A stretch of 64,000 bases of DNA, from NCBI RefSeq assembly GCF_003990335.1, contig NZ_CP034683.1:2246501-2310500 (forward strand), in the 5' to 3' direction. This stretch comes from Rheinheimera mangrovi (GTDB lineage: Bacteria > Pseudomonadota > Gammaproteobacteria > Enterobacterales > Alteromonadaceae). Position 1 is the first letter of the stretch. Every line of letters begins with the position of its first letter. The notes beneath the pieces are model-generated. The model did not search any database. It had not been told where the DNA came from and worked only from the letters and a program-made list of their open reading frames with translations. Positions 19,032-29,388 of this stretch are shown piece by piece. The position numbers and the translations under genes were made by a program.

Positions 19032-19103
19032 CCGCCTTTGTCCCGCGACCCATTACAGTAAAAAACGCGGGTATCTTGTTGATTTAAGGGAAAAAAGCTT
19101 TTT

Positions 19104-21728
19104 ATGACAAATTTGGCCAAAGAAATTGTTCCCATTAATATCGAAGAAGAATTAAAGAATTCTTATCTCGATTATGCAATGAGCGTTATTGTGGGACGTG
19201 CCTTACCGGACGTAAGGGACGGTTTAAAGCCAGTTCACCGTCGCGTGTTGTTTGCGATGAAAGAGTTAGGCAACGACTGGAATAAAGCCTACAAGAAATC
19301 TGCCCGTGTTGTCGGTGACGTGATAGGTAAATATCACCCGCACGGTGACAGCGCAGTGTACGACACTATAGTTCGTATGGCGCAGCCATTCTCCTTACGT
19401 TATATGCTGGTTGACGGTCAGGGTAACTTCGGTTCCGTGGACGGCGACTCTGCAGCAGCTATGCGTTATACCGAAGTGCGTATGTCGCGTATCGCTGGCG
19501 AATTGTTAGCCGATCTGGACAAAGAAACAGTCGACTATGTGCCTAACTACGACGGCACAGAAATGATCCCGGCTGTATTGCCTACTAAAATTCCAAACCT
19601 GCTGGTGAACGGTTCGTCTGGTATTGCCGTTGGTATGGCGACTAATATTCCGCCACACAATTTAAATGAAGTGATTGATGCCTGTCTGGCGTTAATTGCC
19701 AATCCGGATATCAGCATTCCTGAATTGATGGAACTGATGCCAGGACCAGATTTCCCGACTGCCGCTATTATCAATGGCCGTCGTGGCATTGAAGAAGCCT
19801 ATCGCACTGGTCGTGGTAAAGTTTATATCCGTGCCAGAACTCATATCGAAACCGACGACAAAACAGGTCGCGAGACTATTGTTGTTGATGAAATTCCTTA
19901 CCAGGTGAACAAAGCCCGTCTGATTGAAAAAATTGCCGAGCTGGTCAAAGAAAAGCGCATCGAAGGCATTTCAGCGTTACGTGATGAGTCTGATAAAGAC
20001 GGTATGCGTATTGTTATTGAAGTCAAACGCGGTGAGTCCTCAGACGTACTGCTGAACCATTTGTACACCCAAACTCAAATGCAAACTGTGTTTGGTATCA
20101 ATATGGTGGCTTTGGATCAAGGTCAGCCGAAGTTGATGGGCTTAAAGCACATGCTGCAATGTTTTGTGTTGCACCGCCGCGAAGTGGTGACACGCAGAAC
20201 AGTTTACGATTTACGTAAAGCCCGTGACCGTGCTCATATCTTAGAAGGCTTGGCGATTGCGCTGGCGAATATTGATGAAATTATTGATTTAATCAAAAAT
20301 TCATCAAGCCCTGCTGATGCCAAACAAGGTTTAGTCGCTCGTGGTTGGCAGTTAGGTGATGTCAGCGCCATGTTAGAACGTGCTGGTGAAAATGCCGCTC
20401 GCCCTGAATGGCTGGAAGAACATTTTGGTATCCGTAATGGCGAGTATTTCCTGACAGAGCAACAAGCTCAGGCAATCCTTGATTTACGTTTACACAAACT
20501 GACAGGTCTGGAACATGAAAAAATTCTGGACGAGTACAAAGAATTATTAGTACTGATTGCTGAGTTATTACACATTCTGGGCAGCCCGGAGCGTTTAATG
20601 GAAGTGATCTGTGAAGAGTTAGAAGCAGTTAAAGCCCAATATGGTGATGCCCGTCGTACTGAGATCCAGGACAATGCGATGGATATCAATATGGAAGACT
20701 TGATCACTGAAGAAGACGTGGTGGTGACCTTGTCTCACTTAGGTTACGCCAAGTATCAGGCTCTGTCTGATTATGAAGCGCAACGTCGTGGTGGTCGTGG
20801 TAAAGCGGCAACTACTGTCAAAGATGAAGACTTTGTTGACCAACTGCTGATCGCAAGCACTCACGATACCATTTTGTGTTTCTCTAACCGTGGTCGTTTG
20901 TACTGGATGAAAGTGTATCAATTGCCGCTGGCGTCCCGTCAGGCGCGTGGTAAGCCTATTGTTAACTTACTGCCACTGGAAGAAAACGAGCGGATCACCG
21001 CTATTCTGCCGGTTCGTGAATACGAAGAAGGCAAGTACGTGTTTATGGCGACAGCCAACGGTACTGTGAAGAAGACCTCTCTGACCGAATACTCTCGTCC
21101 ACGTAGCAATGGTATTATTGCCGTGAACCTGAACGAAGGCGATCAGCTGATTGGTGTGGATATCACAGACGGCAATAGCCAGATCATGCTGTTCTCAGAC
21201 GACGGTAAAGTCGTACGCTTTAACGAAGAGCAAGTGCGTCCTATGGGCCGCGGAGCTACAGGTGTTCGTGGTATTAAGTTACGCGAAAACGGCTCTGTGG
21301 TGTCCTTGATTGTTCCGAAGAGCGAAGGCGCTATTCTGACTGTGACTGAAAACGGCTACGGTAAACGTACAGCTCTGCAGGAATACCCTGAGAAGAGCCG
21401 TGCGACTCAAGGCGTGGTCTCTATTAAAGTTTCTGAGCGTAACGGTCTGGTTGTAGGTGCAGTTCAAGTGAATGCGCTGGATGAAATCATGCTGATTTCT
21501 GACAAAGGCACACTGGTACGGACCCGCGTCAGCGAAGTTTCACAAGTAGGCCGTAACACTGCTGGTGTTATTCTGATCCGCACCATCGAAGGTGAAAAAG
21601 TAGTAGGTGTACAACGCATCGACGAAATTCAGGATCAGGACGAAGTTGCAGCCGCAGAAGCGGAAGCAGCTGCCTTAGCCGCACAAAATCCGACAGAGGA
21701 TACTGTGCCGGACGGTGAAGAAGAGTAA
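19104..21728 (+). CDS. gyrA: DNA gyrase subunit A
   Basis: An 874-residue type II topoisomerase subunit that introduces negative supercoils with GyrB. The catalytic tyrosine is Y122 (AAAMRYTE). The quinolone-resistance-determining region reads GDSAVYD with wild-type S83 and D87, so no common target mutation is present. The C-terminal domain contains six-bladed pinwheel repeats, including the GyrA box QRRGGRGK that is essential for negative supercoiling, and ends in an acidic tail. Divergent from ubiG; strong terminator downstream. Confidence 0.98.
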   Translation: MTNLAKEIVPINIEEELKNSYLDYAMSVIVGRALPDVRDGLKPVHRRVLFAMKELGNDWNKAYKKSARVVGDVIGKYHPHGDSAVYDTIVRMAQPFSLRYMLVDGQGNFGSVDGDSAAAMRYTEVRMSRIAGELLADLDKETVDYVPNYDGTEMIPAVLPTKIPNLLVNGSSGIAVGMATNIPPHNLNEVIDACLALIANPDISIPELMELMPGPDFPTAAIINGRRGIEEAYRTGRGKVYIRARTHIETDDKTGRETIVVDEIPYQVNKARLIEKIAELVKEKRIEGISALRDESDKDGMRIVIEVKRGESSDVLLNHLYTQTQMQTVFGINMVALDQGQPKLMGLKHMLQCFVLHRREVVTRRTVYDLRKARDRAHILEGLAIALANIDEIIDLIKNSSSPADAKQGLVARGWQLGDVSAMLERAGENAARPEWLEEHFGIRNGEYFLTEQQAQAILDLRLHKLTGLEHEKILDEYKELLVLIAELLHILGSPERLMEVICEELEAVKAQYGDARRTEIQDNAMDINMEDLITEEDVVVTLSHLGYAKYQALSDYEAQRRGGRGKAATTVKDEDFVDQLLIASTHDTILCFSNRGRLYWMKVYQLPLASRQARGKPIVNLLPLEENERITAILPVREYEEGKYVFMATANGTVKKTSLTEYSRPRSNGIIAVNLNEGDQLIGVDITDGNSQIMLFSDDGKVVRFNEEQVRPMGRGATGVRGIKLRENGSVVSLIVPKSEGAILTVTENGYGKRTALQEYPEKSRATQGVVSIKVSERNGLVVGAVQVNALDEIMLISDKGTLVRTRVSEVSQVGRNTAGVILIRTIEGEKVVGVQRIDEIQDQDEVAAAEAEAAALAAQNPTEDTVPDGEEE

Positions 21729-21735
21729 TGGTGAT

Positions 21736-21762
21736 AAAAAAGGACGCTGCGGCGTCCTTTTT
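21736..21762 (+). terminator. Terminator of gyrA
   Basis: Stem AAAAAAGGACGC / GCGTCCTTTTT around TGCG, seven bases after the gyrA stop. Confidence 0.9.
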
Positions 21763-21935
21763 ATTTGCTCCTTTGTAAAAGTGAGTTAAAGTAGCGACTG
21801 ATAAAGAGCCGTCCAGACGTCGAGCAATATCACCCATAAACCCAAGGCCACAACAACAAAGATCATCCCAAGATGACCCAAAACCGTTTTCTAATTTGTA
21901 TTTCATTCGATAAAGCGTTGTAACAGGAGCAAGAG

Positions 21936-23015
21936 ATGACCACCTATAACTTTTGTGCTGGCCCGGCTATGTTGCCGGTGGAAGTGATGCAACAGGCACA
22001 GGAAGAGTTGATCAACTGGCATGGTCGCGGCTGCTCCATTATGGAGATGAGTCACAGAGGCAAAGATTTTATGCAGGTTGCGGCTCAGGCAGAGCAGGAC
22101 CTGCGCGATTTGTTGTGCATACCGGCAAACTACAAAGTGCTGTTTATGCACGGTGGTGGCCGCGGTCAGTTTTCTGCTGTACCACTGAATTTAGCCAAAA
22201 CAGGCGTTAGTGCAGATTATATAGTTTCAGGCGCCTGGTCTAAGGCGGCTGTAGAGGAAGCTGAAAAATTCACTGCCTTAAAAGCTCAGGCTATTCAGTT
22301 TAAGCAAGATAGTCTTCGATCTTTAGTACCAGCATCCGACTGGCAACTCAATGACAATGCCAGTTTTGTGCATTTTTGTCCGAATGAGACAGTGGATGGC
22401 ATGGAGTTTATTGACTTACCCAGCACCAAAGCGCCTTTAGTGGCCGATCTGTCATCCACCATCTTATCTCGCCATATTGATGTCAGCCGTTACGGTGTTA
22501 TTTATGCCGGAGCTCAGAAAAATATCGGGCCTTCAGGTTTAACCCTTGCCATAGTGCGTGAAGACTTGTTGCCAACCAAAGGCAGCAGCATTCCTAGCGT
22601 GTTGGATTATCGTCTGGCCGCTGAAAACGACAGTATGTTTAATACCCCGCCCACTTATGCCTGGTATCTGGCGGGTTTAGTCTTCCAATGGCTGAAGCGT
22701 CAGGGTGGTGTAGAGGCAATGCAGCAGCGTAATGCCCTCAAAGCACAAACCTTGTATGGCTATATCGACCAGAGCGATTTTTATCGCAACGACGTAGCGC
22801 CGCAGTTCCGCTCATCGATGAACGTGCCGTTTTTATTGGGTGACGAAACGCTGAACGATTTGTTTGTCAGCGAAGCAGAGGCCAATGGCCTGTTGGCACT
22901 CAAAGGCCATCGTATGGTCGGCGGAATGCGCGCCAGTATCTACAATGCTATGCCATTAGAAGGCGTACAAACCTTAGTGACCTTTATGAAAGAATTTGAG
23001 CGGGTGCACGGCTGA
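21936..23015 (+). CDS. serC: Phosphoserine aminotransferase
   Basis: A 359-residue PLP enzyme that makes 3-phosphoserine, and 4-phosphohydroxythreonine for PLP synthesis. It has N-terminal [23 protein letters not shown], and the Schiff-base lysine in [14 protein letters not shown]. The stop overlaps the aroA ATG by one base (TGATG), the classic serC-aroA coupling. SD CAGGAGCAAGAG precedes the ATG. Confidence 0.97.
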   Translation: MTTYNFCAGPAMLPVEVMQQAQEELINWHGRGCSIMEMSHRGKDFMQVAAQAEQDLRDLLCIPANYKVLFMHGGGRGQFSAVPLNLAKTGVSADYIVSGAWSKAAVEEAEKFTALKAQAIQFKQDSLRSLVPASDWQLNDNASFVHFCPNETVDGMEFIDLPSTKAPLVADLSSTILSRHIDVSRYGVIYAGAQKNIGPSGLTLAIVREDLLPTKGSSIPSVLDYRLAAENDSMFNTPPTYAWYLAGLVFQWLKRQGGVEAMQQRNALKAQTLYGYIDQSDFYRNDVAPQFRSSMNVPFLLGDETLNDLFVSEAEANGLLALKGHRMVGGMRASIYNAMPLEGVQTLVTFMKEFERVHG

Positions 23016-24301
23016 TGAAAACCTTAACCTTAGAGCCTATCGCTAAAGTGGAAGGCGTGGTGCATTTACCTGGTTCAAAAAGTATATCTAATCGCGCTTT
23101 ACTGCTTGCCGCTTTAGCCAAAGGCACAACCCGCATTACTAACTTGCTCAACAGCGATGACGTCAGTCATATGCTCAATGCCTTAACAGCCTTAGGTGTA
23201 CAGTTTTCATTATCTGCTGATAAAACAGTCTGTGACATCACTGGTGTAGCAGGCGTATTTCAGCATCAGGAGCCGTTAGAGCTGTTTTTAGGCAACGCCG
23301 GCACAGCGATGCGGCCTTTAACTGCAGCTTTAGCAGTGTCCAATGTGGATGTCACATTAACGGGCGAGCCTCGGATGTACGAACGTCCTATTGGCCATCT
23401 GGTGGACGCCGTACTGCAGTGGAACGCCGATATTGAGTATCTGCAGCACAAAGACTATCCGCCACTGCGTATTCGCGGCAAAGCGCTGGCTGGTGGAAAA
23501 ATCAGTATCGATGGTTCTGTCTCCAGTCAGTTTTTAACCGCGGTGCTGATGACGGCGCCTTTATTGTCGGGTGACAGCGAAATTGTCATTAGCGGCGAAC
23601 TGGTGTCCAAGCCTTATATCGATATCACTTTGGCCTTGATGGCGCGTTTTGGCGTCTCTGTCGAGAACAACAACTATCAAAATTTTGTCGTCAAAGGCAA
23701 TCAGCAGTATCAGTCACCTGGCGATTTTCTGGTCGAAGGCGATGCATCCTCTGCCTCTTATTTTCTTGCTGCTGCCGCTATTAAAGGCGGCACCATTAAA
23801 GTCACAGGTATTGGTAAAAACGCAGTGCAGGGTGATATTCACTTTGCCGACGCTTTAGAAGCTATGGGTGCCACGGTCGACTGGGGTTATGATTATATCT
23901 CGGTTACCCGTAACCGACTGAAGGGCATTGACCGAGATTACAATGCCATTCCTGATGCAGCTATGACCATTGCAACTACGGCTTTATTTGCAGAAGGGCC
24001 AACGGCCATTCGTAATGTCTACAACTGGCGCGTGAAGGAAACAGACCGGTTAGCGGCTATGGCGACAGAACTGCGTAAAGTGGGTGCTGAAGTAGAAGAA
24101 GGTGAAGATTACATTTTAATCACGCCACCAACGACACTAAAACATGCCAGCATAGCCACTTACAATGACCACAGGATGGCCATGTGTTTCTCTTTGGTCG
24201 CATTAAGTGACACTGCGGTGACCATTGAAGACCCAGACTGTACCCGTAAAACATTTCCTCAATACTTTGAAGTGTTTAGCACACTCAGCACTTTAGCCTG
24301 A
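23015..24301 (+). CDS. aroA: 3-phosphoshikimate 1-carboxyvinyltransferase (EPSP synthase)
   Basis: A 428-residue shikimate-pathway enzyme joining shikimate-3-phosphate and PEP. It shows [32 protein letters not shown] and [13 protein letters not shown], the EPSP synthase signatures of the glyphosate-sensitive class I type. The start overlaps the serC stop by one base. A perfect 9-bp hairpin follows at 24308-24330. Confidence 0.97.
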   Translation: MKTLTLEPIAKVEGVVHLPGSKSISNRALLLAALAKGTTRITNLLNSDDVSHMLNALTALGVQFSLSADKTVCDITGVAGVFQHQEPLELFLGNAGTAMRPLTAALAVSNVDVTLTGEPRMYERPIGHLVDAVLQWNADIEYLQHKDYPPLRIRGKALAGGKISIDGSVSSQFLTAVLMTAPLLSGDSEIVISGELVSKPYIDITLALMARFGVSVENNNYQNFVVKGNQQYQSPGDFLVEGDASSASYFLAAAAIKGGTIKVTGIGKNAVQGDIHFADALEAMGATVDWGYDYISVTRNRLKGIDRDYNAIPDAAMTIATTALFAEGPTAIRNVYNWRVKETDRLAAMATELRKVGAEVEEGEDYILITPPTTLKHASIATYNDHRMAMCFSLVALSDTAVTIEDPDCTRKTFPQYFEVFSTLSTLA

Positions 24302-24307
24302 AAATCA

Positions 24308-24330
24308 CGCGTAACCTAAGTGGTTACGCG
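24308..24330 (+). terminator. Hairpin after aroA
   Basis: Perfect stem CGCGTAACC / GGTTACGCG with a five-base loop, just after aroA. It has no T-tract (ATCTCCTTG follows), so it may attenuate or process mRNA and need not terminate transcription. Confidence 0.45.
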
Positions 24331-24415
24331 ATCTCCTTGATTAATCCGCGCTTTTTGTCATTTATTTCTGTATAATGCCGCATCTTTTTGTGTGTTCGAC
24401 TGTTTTGGAGGCAGA

Positions 24416-25096
24416 ATGCAACAAGCGCCGGTAATTACCATTGATGGACCAGGTGGCTCAGGGAAAGGCACAATTTGCCGTTTAGTTTCCCAAAAACTGG
24501 GCTGGCATCTGCTGGATAGCGGAGCGATTTATCGTGTTTTAGCTTTAGCTGCTATCCATCACCAGATTGACCCTGCTGACGAAGAAGCCTTACAGCCATT
24601 GGCTGCTCATCTTGATGTACAGTTTAATTGCGACGAACAAGGCAATACCCGCATTACGCTGGAAGGTGAAAATGTCACTCATACTATTCGTACTGAAGAA
24701 GTGGGTTCAGTGGCATCAAAAATTGCCTCTTTGCCGCGGGTACGTGAAGCCTTGTTACGCCGTCAACGTGCGTTTAAAGAAGCACCAGGCTTAGTTGCAG
24801 ATGGCCGTGATATGGGTACTGTGGTATTCCCGCAGGCAGAAGTTAAAATCTTTTTAACAGCCGACGCGTCAGAGCGCGCCAGACGGCGTTATTTAGAGTT
24901 GAAAGAAAAGGGCCATGATGTTAACATCGGCGACCTTTTGAGCGAAATTCAGGCCCGTGACGAACGGGATATGAATCGCGCCGTAGCGCCTTTAAAGCCT
25001 GCAAGCGATGCATACATGCTGGATTCGACCAATAAATCTATTGAACAAGTGTTGGACGAGGTTCTCAACGTCTGTAAAAAGTTGAACCAGGCCTAG
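24416..25096 (+). CDS. cmk: Cytidylate kinase
   Basis: A 226-residue (d)CMP kinase. The P-loop is [13 protein letters not shown], with the NMP-binding [13 protein letters not shown] and the [13 protein letters not shown] block. The start is ATG 24416, preceded by TTGGAGGCAGA, a strong SD. The GTG eight codons upstream (24392) would add residues not found in the family. It sits upstream of rpsA as in most gammaproteobacteria. Confidence 0.96.
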   Translation: MQQAPVITIDGPGGSGKGTICRLVSQKLGWHLLDSGAIYRVLALAAIHHQIDPADEEALQPLAAHLDVQFNCDEQGNTRITLEGENVTHTIRTEEVGSVASKIASLPRVREALLRRQRAFKEAPGLVADGRDMGTVVFPQAEVKIFLTADASERARRRYLELKEKGHDVNIGDLLSEIQARDERDMNRAVAPLKPASDAYMLDSTNKSIEQVLDEVLNVCKKLNQA

Positions 25097-25197
25097 ACCT
25101 TCACGTTGGACAGCTTGTCGCAAGGATGATGACAAGTTAACTTAGCAACCCCATGACACAGGACTGTGCGTGGAGCACTTAAACTGAAAAAGTGAAT

Positions 25198-26874
25198 ATG
25201 ACTGAAAATTTTGCACTACTGTTTGAGGAAAGCCTCAAAACTATCGAAACTCGCCCTGGTTCTATTGTTAAAGGAACTATCGTTGCTATCCATAAAGACG
25301 TAGTACTGGTTGACGCCGGTCTGAAATCTGAAGCAGCAATCCCTGTTGAACAATTCAAAAACCTGGCTGGCGAGATTGAAGTGAACGTTGGTGACATCAT
25401 CGACGTAGCTCTGGACGCGGTTGAAGATGGCTTCGGTGAGACTTTACTGTCTCGTGAGAAAGCTAAACGTCACGAGTCTTGGGTTCGCCTGGAAAAAGCC
25501 TGTGAAGATAAAGTTACTGTTATCGGTATCATCACTGGTAAAGTTAAAGGTGGTTTCACTGTCGAAGTTGATGGTATCCGTGCATTCCTGCCTGGTTCAT
25601 TAGTTGACGTGCGTCCAGTACGTGACACATTACACTTAGAACACAAAGAACTTGAGTTCAAAGTAATCAAATTGGATCAGAAGCGTAACAACGTGGTTGT
25701 ATCACGTCGTGCGGTAATCGAATCTGAAAGCAGTGCTGAGCGCGATACACTGTTACAAAACTTAGAAGAAGGCATGGAAGTTAAAGGTATCGTTAAGAAC
25801 CTGACTGACTACGGTGCATTCGTTGATTTAGGTGGCGTAGACGGTTTACTGCACATCACTGACATGGCTTGGAAACGTGTTAAACACCCAAGCGAAATCG
25901 TCAATGTTGGCGATGAAATCCCAGTTAAGGTTCTGAAGTTTGACCGTGAGAAGCAACGTGTTTCTTTAGGTCTGAAGCAAATGGGTGAAGATCCATGGGC
26001 CGCTATCGCTTCACGTTACCCAGAAGGTGCTCGCATCACTGGTCGCGTAACTAACCTGACTGATTACGGCTGCTTCGTAGAAATCGAAGAAGGCGTTGAA
26101 GGTTTAGTACACGTTTCAGAAATGGACTGGACTAACAAAAACATCCACCCATCTAAAGTTGTTAACTTAGGTGATTCAGTGGAAGTTATGGTTCTGGAAA
26201 TCGACGAAGAACGTCGTCGTATTTCTTTAGGTCTGAAACAATGTAAAGCCAACCCATGGGAAGAGTTCGCTAAGGGCTTCAACAAGGGTGACCGCGTATC
26301 CGGTAAGATCAAGTCAATCACTGACTTCGGTATCTTCATCGGTTTAGACGGTGGCATCGACGGTTTAGTACACCTGTCAGACATCAGCTGGAATTCAACT
26401 GGCGAAGACGCAGTACGTGAATTCAAGAAAGGCGACGAAGTACACGCTGTTGTGTTACAAGTTGACCCAGAGCGCGAGCGTATCTCTTTAGGCATCAAGC
26501 AATTAGACGAAGATCCGTTCAACGGCTACCTTGCTGATAACAAAAAAGGTGCTATCGTTAAAGGCAACGTAACTGCAGTTGACGCGAAAGGCGCTACTGT
26601 AATGCTGGAAGGTGGTGTTGAAGGTTACGTTCGCGTATCTGACATCGCTCGTGAGCGTATCGAAGACGCTACTACAGTATTAAAAGTTGGTGAAGAAGTA
26701 GAAGCTCGCCTGATGGGTGTTGATCGCAAAAACCGCGTAATCAGCCTGTCAATCAAAGCGAAATTCGAAGCTGAAGAAAAAGAAGCTATGGACACTATCA
26801 AAAAGCAAGATGATGCTGATTTTGGTGGTAACGCTATGGCCGAAGCATTCAAAGCAGCTCAAAAAGCTGACTAA
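25198..26874 (+). CDS. rpsA: 30S ribosomal protein S1
   Basis: A 558-residue protein with six S1/OB-fold repeats that brings mRNA to the 30S subunit. Repeats are recognisable by [39 protein letters not shown] and [12 protein letters not shown]. Start ATG 25198 ([13 protein letters not shown]) matches E. coli MTESFAQLFEESL; the frame could begin at GTG two codons earlier. No canonical SD is seen, consistent with the SD-independent, S1-autoregulated initiation known for rpsA. Its codon usage looks strongly biased, as expected for a highly expressed gene. Confidence 0.97.
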   Translation: MTENFALLFEESLKTIETRPGSIVKGTIVAIHKDVVLVDAGLKSEAAIPVEQFKNLAGEIEVNVGDIIDVALDAVEDGFGETLLSREKAKRHESWVRLEKACEDKVTVIGIITGKVKGGFTVEVDGIRAFLPGSLVDVRPVRDTLHLEHKELEFKVIKLDQKRNNVVVSRRAVIESESSAERDTLLQNLEEGMEVKGIVKNLTDYGAFVDLGGVDGLLHITDMAWKRVKHPSEIVNVGDEIPVKVLKFDREKQRVSLGLKQMGEDPWAAIASRYPEGARITGRVTNLTDYGCFVEIEEGVEGLVHVSEMDWTNKNIHPSKVVNLGDSVEVMVLEIDEERRRISLGLKQCKANPWEEFAKGFNKGDRVSGKIKSITDFGIFIGLDGGIDGLVHLSDISWNSTGEDAVREFKKGDEVHAVVLQVDPERERISLGIKQLDEDPFNGYLADNKKGAIVKGNVTAVDAKGATVMLEGGVEGYVRVSDIARERIEDATTVLKVGEEVEARLMGVDRKNRVISLSIKAKFEAEEKEAMDTIKKQDDADFGGNAMAEAFKAAQKAD

Positions 26875-26889
26875 TTGATGCTTGTATAG

Positions 26890-26917
26890 AAGGGCCGGAG
26901 CTTTGCTCCGGTCCTTC
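26890..26917 (+). terminator. Terminator of rpsA
   Basis: GC-rich stem AAGGGCCGGAGC / CTCCGGTCCTT with a short loop, 15 bases after rpsA. The T-tract is modest. Confidence 0.75.
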
Positions 26918-26942
26918 ATTCTACTGATACAGCGGAGGGTCC

Positions 26943-27227
26943 ATGACCAAATCTGAATTGATCGAAAAACTGTCTACTGATTTTTCTCATGTCCAGGTGA
27001 AAGACATCGAATCTTCAGTCAAAGAAATTCTGGAACAAATGGCCACCTCACTGGCGAATAACGAGCGTATCGAAATTCGTGGTTTTGGTAGTTTTTCTCT
27101 GCATTACCGCGCGCCTCGTATAGGTCGCAATCCAAAAACCGGCGATAAAGTGGAATTAGATGGCAAATATGTGCCTCATTTCAAACCGGGTAAAGAATTA
27201 CGTGACCGGGTAAAAACTAACACCTGA
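26943..27227 (+). CDS. ihfB: Integration host factor subunit beta
   Basis: A 94-residue DNA-bending protein of the HU/IHF family. It carries [30 protein letters not shown], including the beta-arm with the intercalating proline (RNPKTG). SD GCGGAGGGTCC precedes the ATG. It follows rpsA and precedes lapAB, as in E. coli. Confidence 0.97.
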   Translation: MTKSELIEKLSTDFSHVQVKDIESSVKEILEQMATSLANNERIEIRGFGSFSLHYRAPRIGRNPKTGDKVELDGKYVPHFKPGKELRDRVKTNT

Positions 27228-27262
27228 TCTCTTTTCAGCTAAAAAACGGGGTTGACGGAGTT

Positions 27263-27505
27263 TTGACCAGATTTTTTTATGTTGTCTTTATTATTGTCCT
27301 GATTATTTTCGGGCTTATTCTGGGTTCCCTCAATCAGCAAGTTGCTGAATTTAACTATCTTATTGCAAAAACAGAACTCAGAGTGGTCGACATTGCCGCT
27401 CTGTTTTTAGTCTCTGGTTTTCTGCTTGGCCTGAGTGTTTCAATGGCCTTTATTCTGAAGGCAAAAACCAAAGGTTGGTTTGCTAAATCTTCAGATAAAA
27501 CCTGA
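27263..27505 (+). CDS. lapA: LPS assembly protein LapA (YciS)
   Basis: An 80-residue inner-membrane protein with two hydrophobic segments, separated by the conserved NQQVAEFNYLIAKTELRV. It partners LapB in controlling lipopolysaccharide synthesis. The start appears to be TTG at 27263, with SD GACGGAG just upstream. The stop is five bases before lapB. Confidence 0.88.
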   Translation: MTRFFYVVFIIVLIIFGLILGSLNQQVAEFNYLIAKTELRVVDIAALFLVSGFLLGLSVSMAFILKAKTKGWFAKSSDKT

Positions 27506-27510
27506 TCCCT

Positions 27511-28641
27511 ATGCTGGAACTGTTATTTCTGTTACTTCCTGTCGCCGCCGCTTACGGCTGGTTTATGGGCCGCAACAGCGAAAAACAAAAAGAGCTTAAG
27601 GGCAGGGCTTCTGTCACTAAAAACTTATCCTCTGGCTTAAATTTCCTGCTGACTGATCAGGAAGACAAGGCTATTGAGCAATTACTGCAATTGCTTGATG
27701 TAGAAGCAGCAACTATTGATACCTACCTGGCATTAGCCAACCTGTTCCGTCGGCGTGGCGACTGGGATAAAGCCATTCGTATTCATGAAAAACTACATCA
27801 GTTAAAACTGCCGAAACAACAGGCGCAAAAAATCCAATTCGAATTGGCCAAAGACTACTTCAGTGCAGGTTTATACGACAGAGCCGAACCATTATTAAGT
27901 GCATTAGTTCAGGCTGAAAGCATTCGTGAAGCTGTGTTAAAACAACTCTTTAGCTTATTTACCGCCACTCACGAATGGCAAAAAGCCATGGATTTCCGCG
28001 CCGTAGTAGAACAAACAGATTCACGTTCATTGCGCATTGGTGTGGCGAATTTTAGCTGTGAAGCCTGGCGTAAAGAACCGGCACCAAGCGATGCGTACCG
28101 CCAGTTGATCCAACGTTATCCGGTATCCTTGCGGCCTAAATACGAGCTGGCAAAAAAGCTGATTGCCGAAGAAGAATTTACCGAAGCGCGAGAGCTGTTA
28201 CTGGCCATACTGCAACAAAGACCGCAATGGGCTGCTGAGTTGTTGCCTTTAGTCGCGCAAACCACACCAGAACCAGCCGAATGGCAGGCACTACTCACAG
28301 AATTGAGCCGTAAACATAAAAACATCAGTGCGACGGCCGAACTGGCGCACTTTTATGCAACAGCCGACAATCTGCAGCAAGCAGAAAATTTGCTAACGGA
28401 TAAATTGAAGCAACAGCCGAATATCCGCTTATTTTTAAAATTTATTCAAATCAGGCGGTTGCAAGATCCGTCTGAGCCACATCTGGCTGAAATAGAACAA
28501 ATGTTACAGGCTTATCTGGATACCAAAGTGCTGTATCATTGCCGCAATTGTGGTTTTAAAACCAAACAACCATATTGGCTCTGTCCGTCTTGCCAGCAAT
28601 GGGAAACGGTAGAGCCAATGACCGGCATAGACGGTCGCTGA
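27511..28641 (+). CDS. lapB: LPS assembly protein LapB (YciM)
   Basis: A 376-residue protein with an N-terminal membrane anchor (LLFLLLPVAAAYGWFMGRNS), a run of TPR helices (about 40-330) and a C-terminal rubredoxin-like zinc knuckle (CRNCGFKT and CPSCQQW). In E. coli it directs FtsH to degrade LpxC and so limits LPS synthesis. Between lapA and pyrF as in enterics. Confidence 0.95.
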   Translation: MLELLFLLLPVAAAYGWFMGRNSEKQKELKGRASVTKNLSSGLNFLLTDQEDKAIEQLLQLLDVEAATIDTYLALANLFRRRGDWDKAIRIHEKLHQLKLPKQQAQKIQFELAKDYFSAGLYDRAEPLLSALVQAESIREAVLKQLFSLFTATHEWQKAMDFRAVVEQTDSRSLRIGVANFSCEAWRKEPAPSDAYRQLIQRYPVSLRPKYELAKKLIAEEEFTEARELLLAILQQRPQWAAELLPLVAQTTPEPAEWQALLTELSRKHKNISATAELAHFYATADNLQQAENLLTDKLKQQPNIRLFLKFIQIRRLQDPSEPHLAEIEQMLQAYLDTKVLYHCRNCGFKTKQPYWLCPSCQQWETVEPMTGIDGR

Positions 28642-28662
28642 TCTTAGATAGAAGAGAACCTG

Positions 28663-29370
28663 ATGAATAACACCAGTCCTATAGTGGTCGCCTTAGACTT
28701 TGAACAAAAATCCGCAGCATTGAATTTAGTCAGCCAGCTCGACCCGACTTTGTGTCGGTTAAAAGTCGGCAAAGAAATGTTTACCCACTTTGGCCCGGAC
28801 TTTGTCAAAGAACTGCATCAGCGCAAGTTTGATGTGTTTTTAGACCTTAAATTTCATGATATTCCAAATACAGTGGCCAAAGCAGTGAAAGCCTCTGCTG
28901 ATTTAGGTGTGTGGATGGTGAATGTACATGCTTCCGGTGGCAGTCGTATGATGATTGCAGCCCGCGAAGCTTTAGAAAGTTTTGGTAAAGAGAAACCACT
29001 GCTGATTGCAGTCACTGTGTTGACCAGTATGGAGCAAAGTGATTTAGTGGAGTTGGGTATTAATTTAACACCACAACAGCAGGTGCTCAGACTGGCTGGT
29101 CTGGTAGAAAAATCTGGTTTAGATGGCGTGGTGTGTTCTGCACAAGAAGCTGTTGAATTAAAACAGCAATTTGGTAAGGAATTCTGCTTAGTGACGCCAG
29201 GTATTCGTCCATCTTTTGCCGCAGCAGATGATCAAAAACGAGTGATGACACCAGCTGATGCGTTAAAGGCTGGTGTAGACTATATGGTGATAGGGCGCCC
29301 AATTACCAAAGCTGCCGATCCGTTATCCGCTTTACAACAAATTTACCGGGAGATTTACCCCGCACATTAA
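28663..29370 (+). CDS. pyrF: Orotidine 5'-phosphate decarboxylase
   Basis: A 235-residue TIM-barrel enzyme of the last UMP step. The catalytic DxKxxD is seen in [14 protein letters not shown]; phosphate-binding residues are in VTPGIRP and [18 protein letters not shown] lies upstream. Last gene of the serC-to-pyrF series. Confidence 0.97.
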   Translation: MNNTSPIVVALDFEQKSAALNLVSQLDPTLCRLKVGKEMFTHFGPDFVKELHQRKFDVFLDLKFHDIPNTVAKAVKASADLGVWMVNVHASGGSRMMIAAREALESFGKEKPLLIAVTVLTSMEQSDLVELGINLTPQQQVLRLAGLVEKSGLDGVVCSAQEAVELKQQFGKEFCLVTPGIRPSFAAADDQKRVMTPADALKAGVDYMVIGRPITKAADPLSALQQIYREIYPAH

Positions 29371-29388
29371 GAAAAAAGGAGCTTTTAT

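Noticed and set aside
19104..21728. Quinolone-resistance change in GyrA
   Set aside because: Codons 83 and 87 encode Ser and Asp, the susceptible residues.
24355..24376. TTGTCA ... TATAAT as a cmk promoter
   Set aside because: The spacer is only 10 bp; a functional sigma-70 promoter needs about 16-18. The TATAAT alone may still be a -10.
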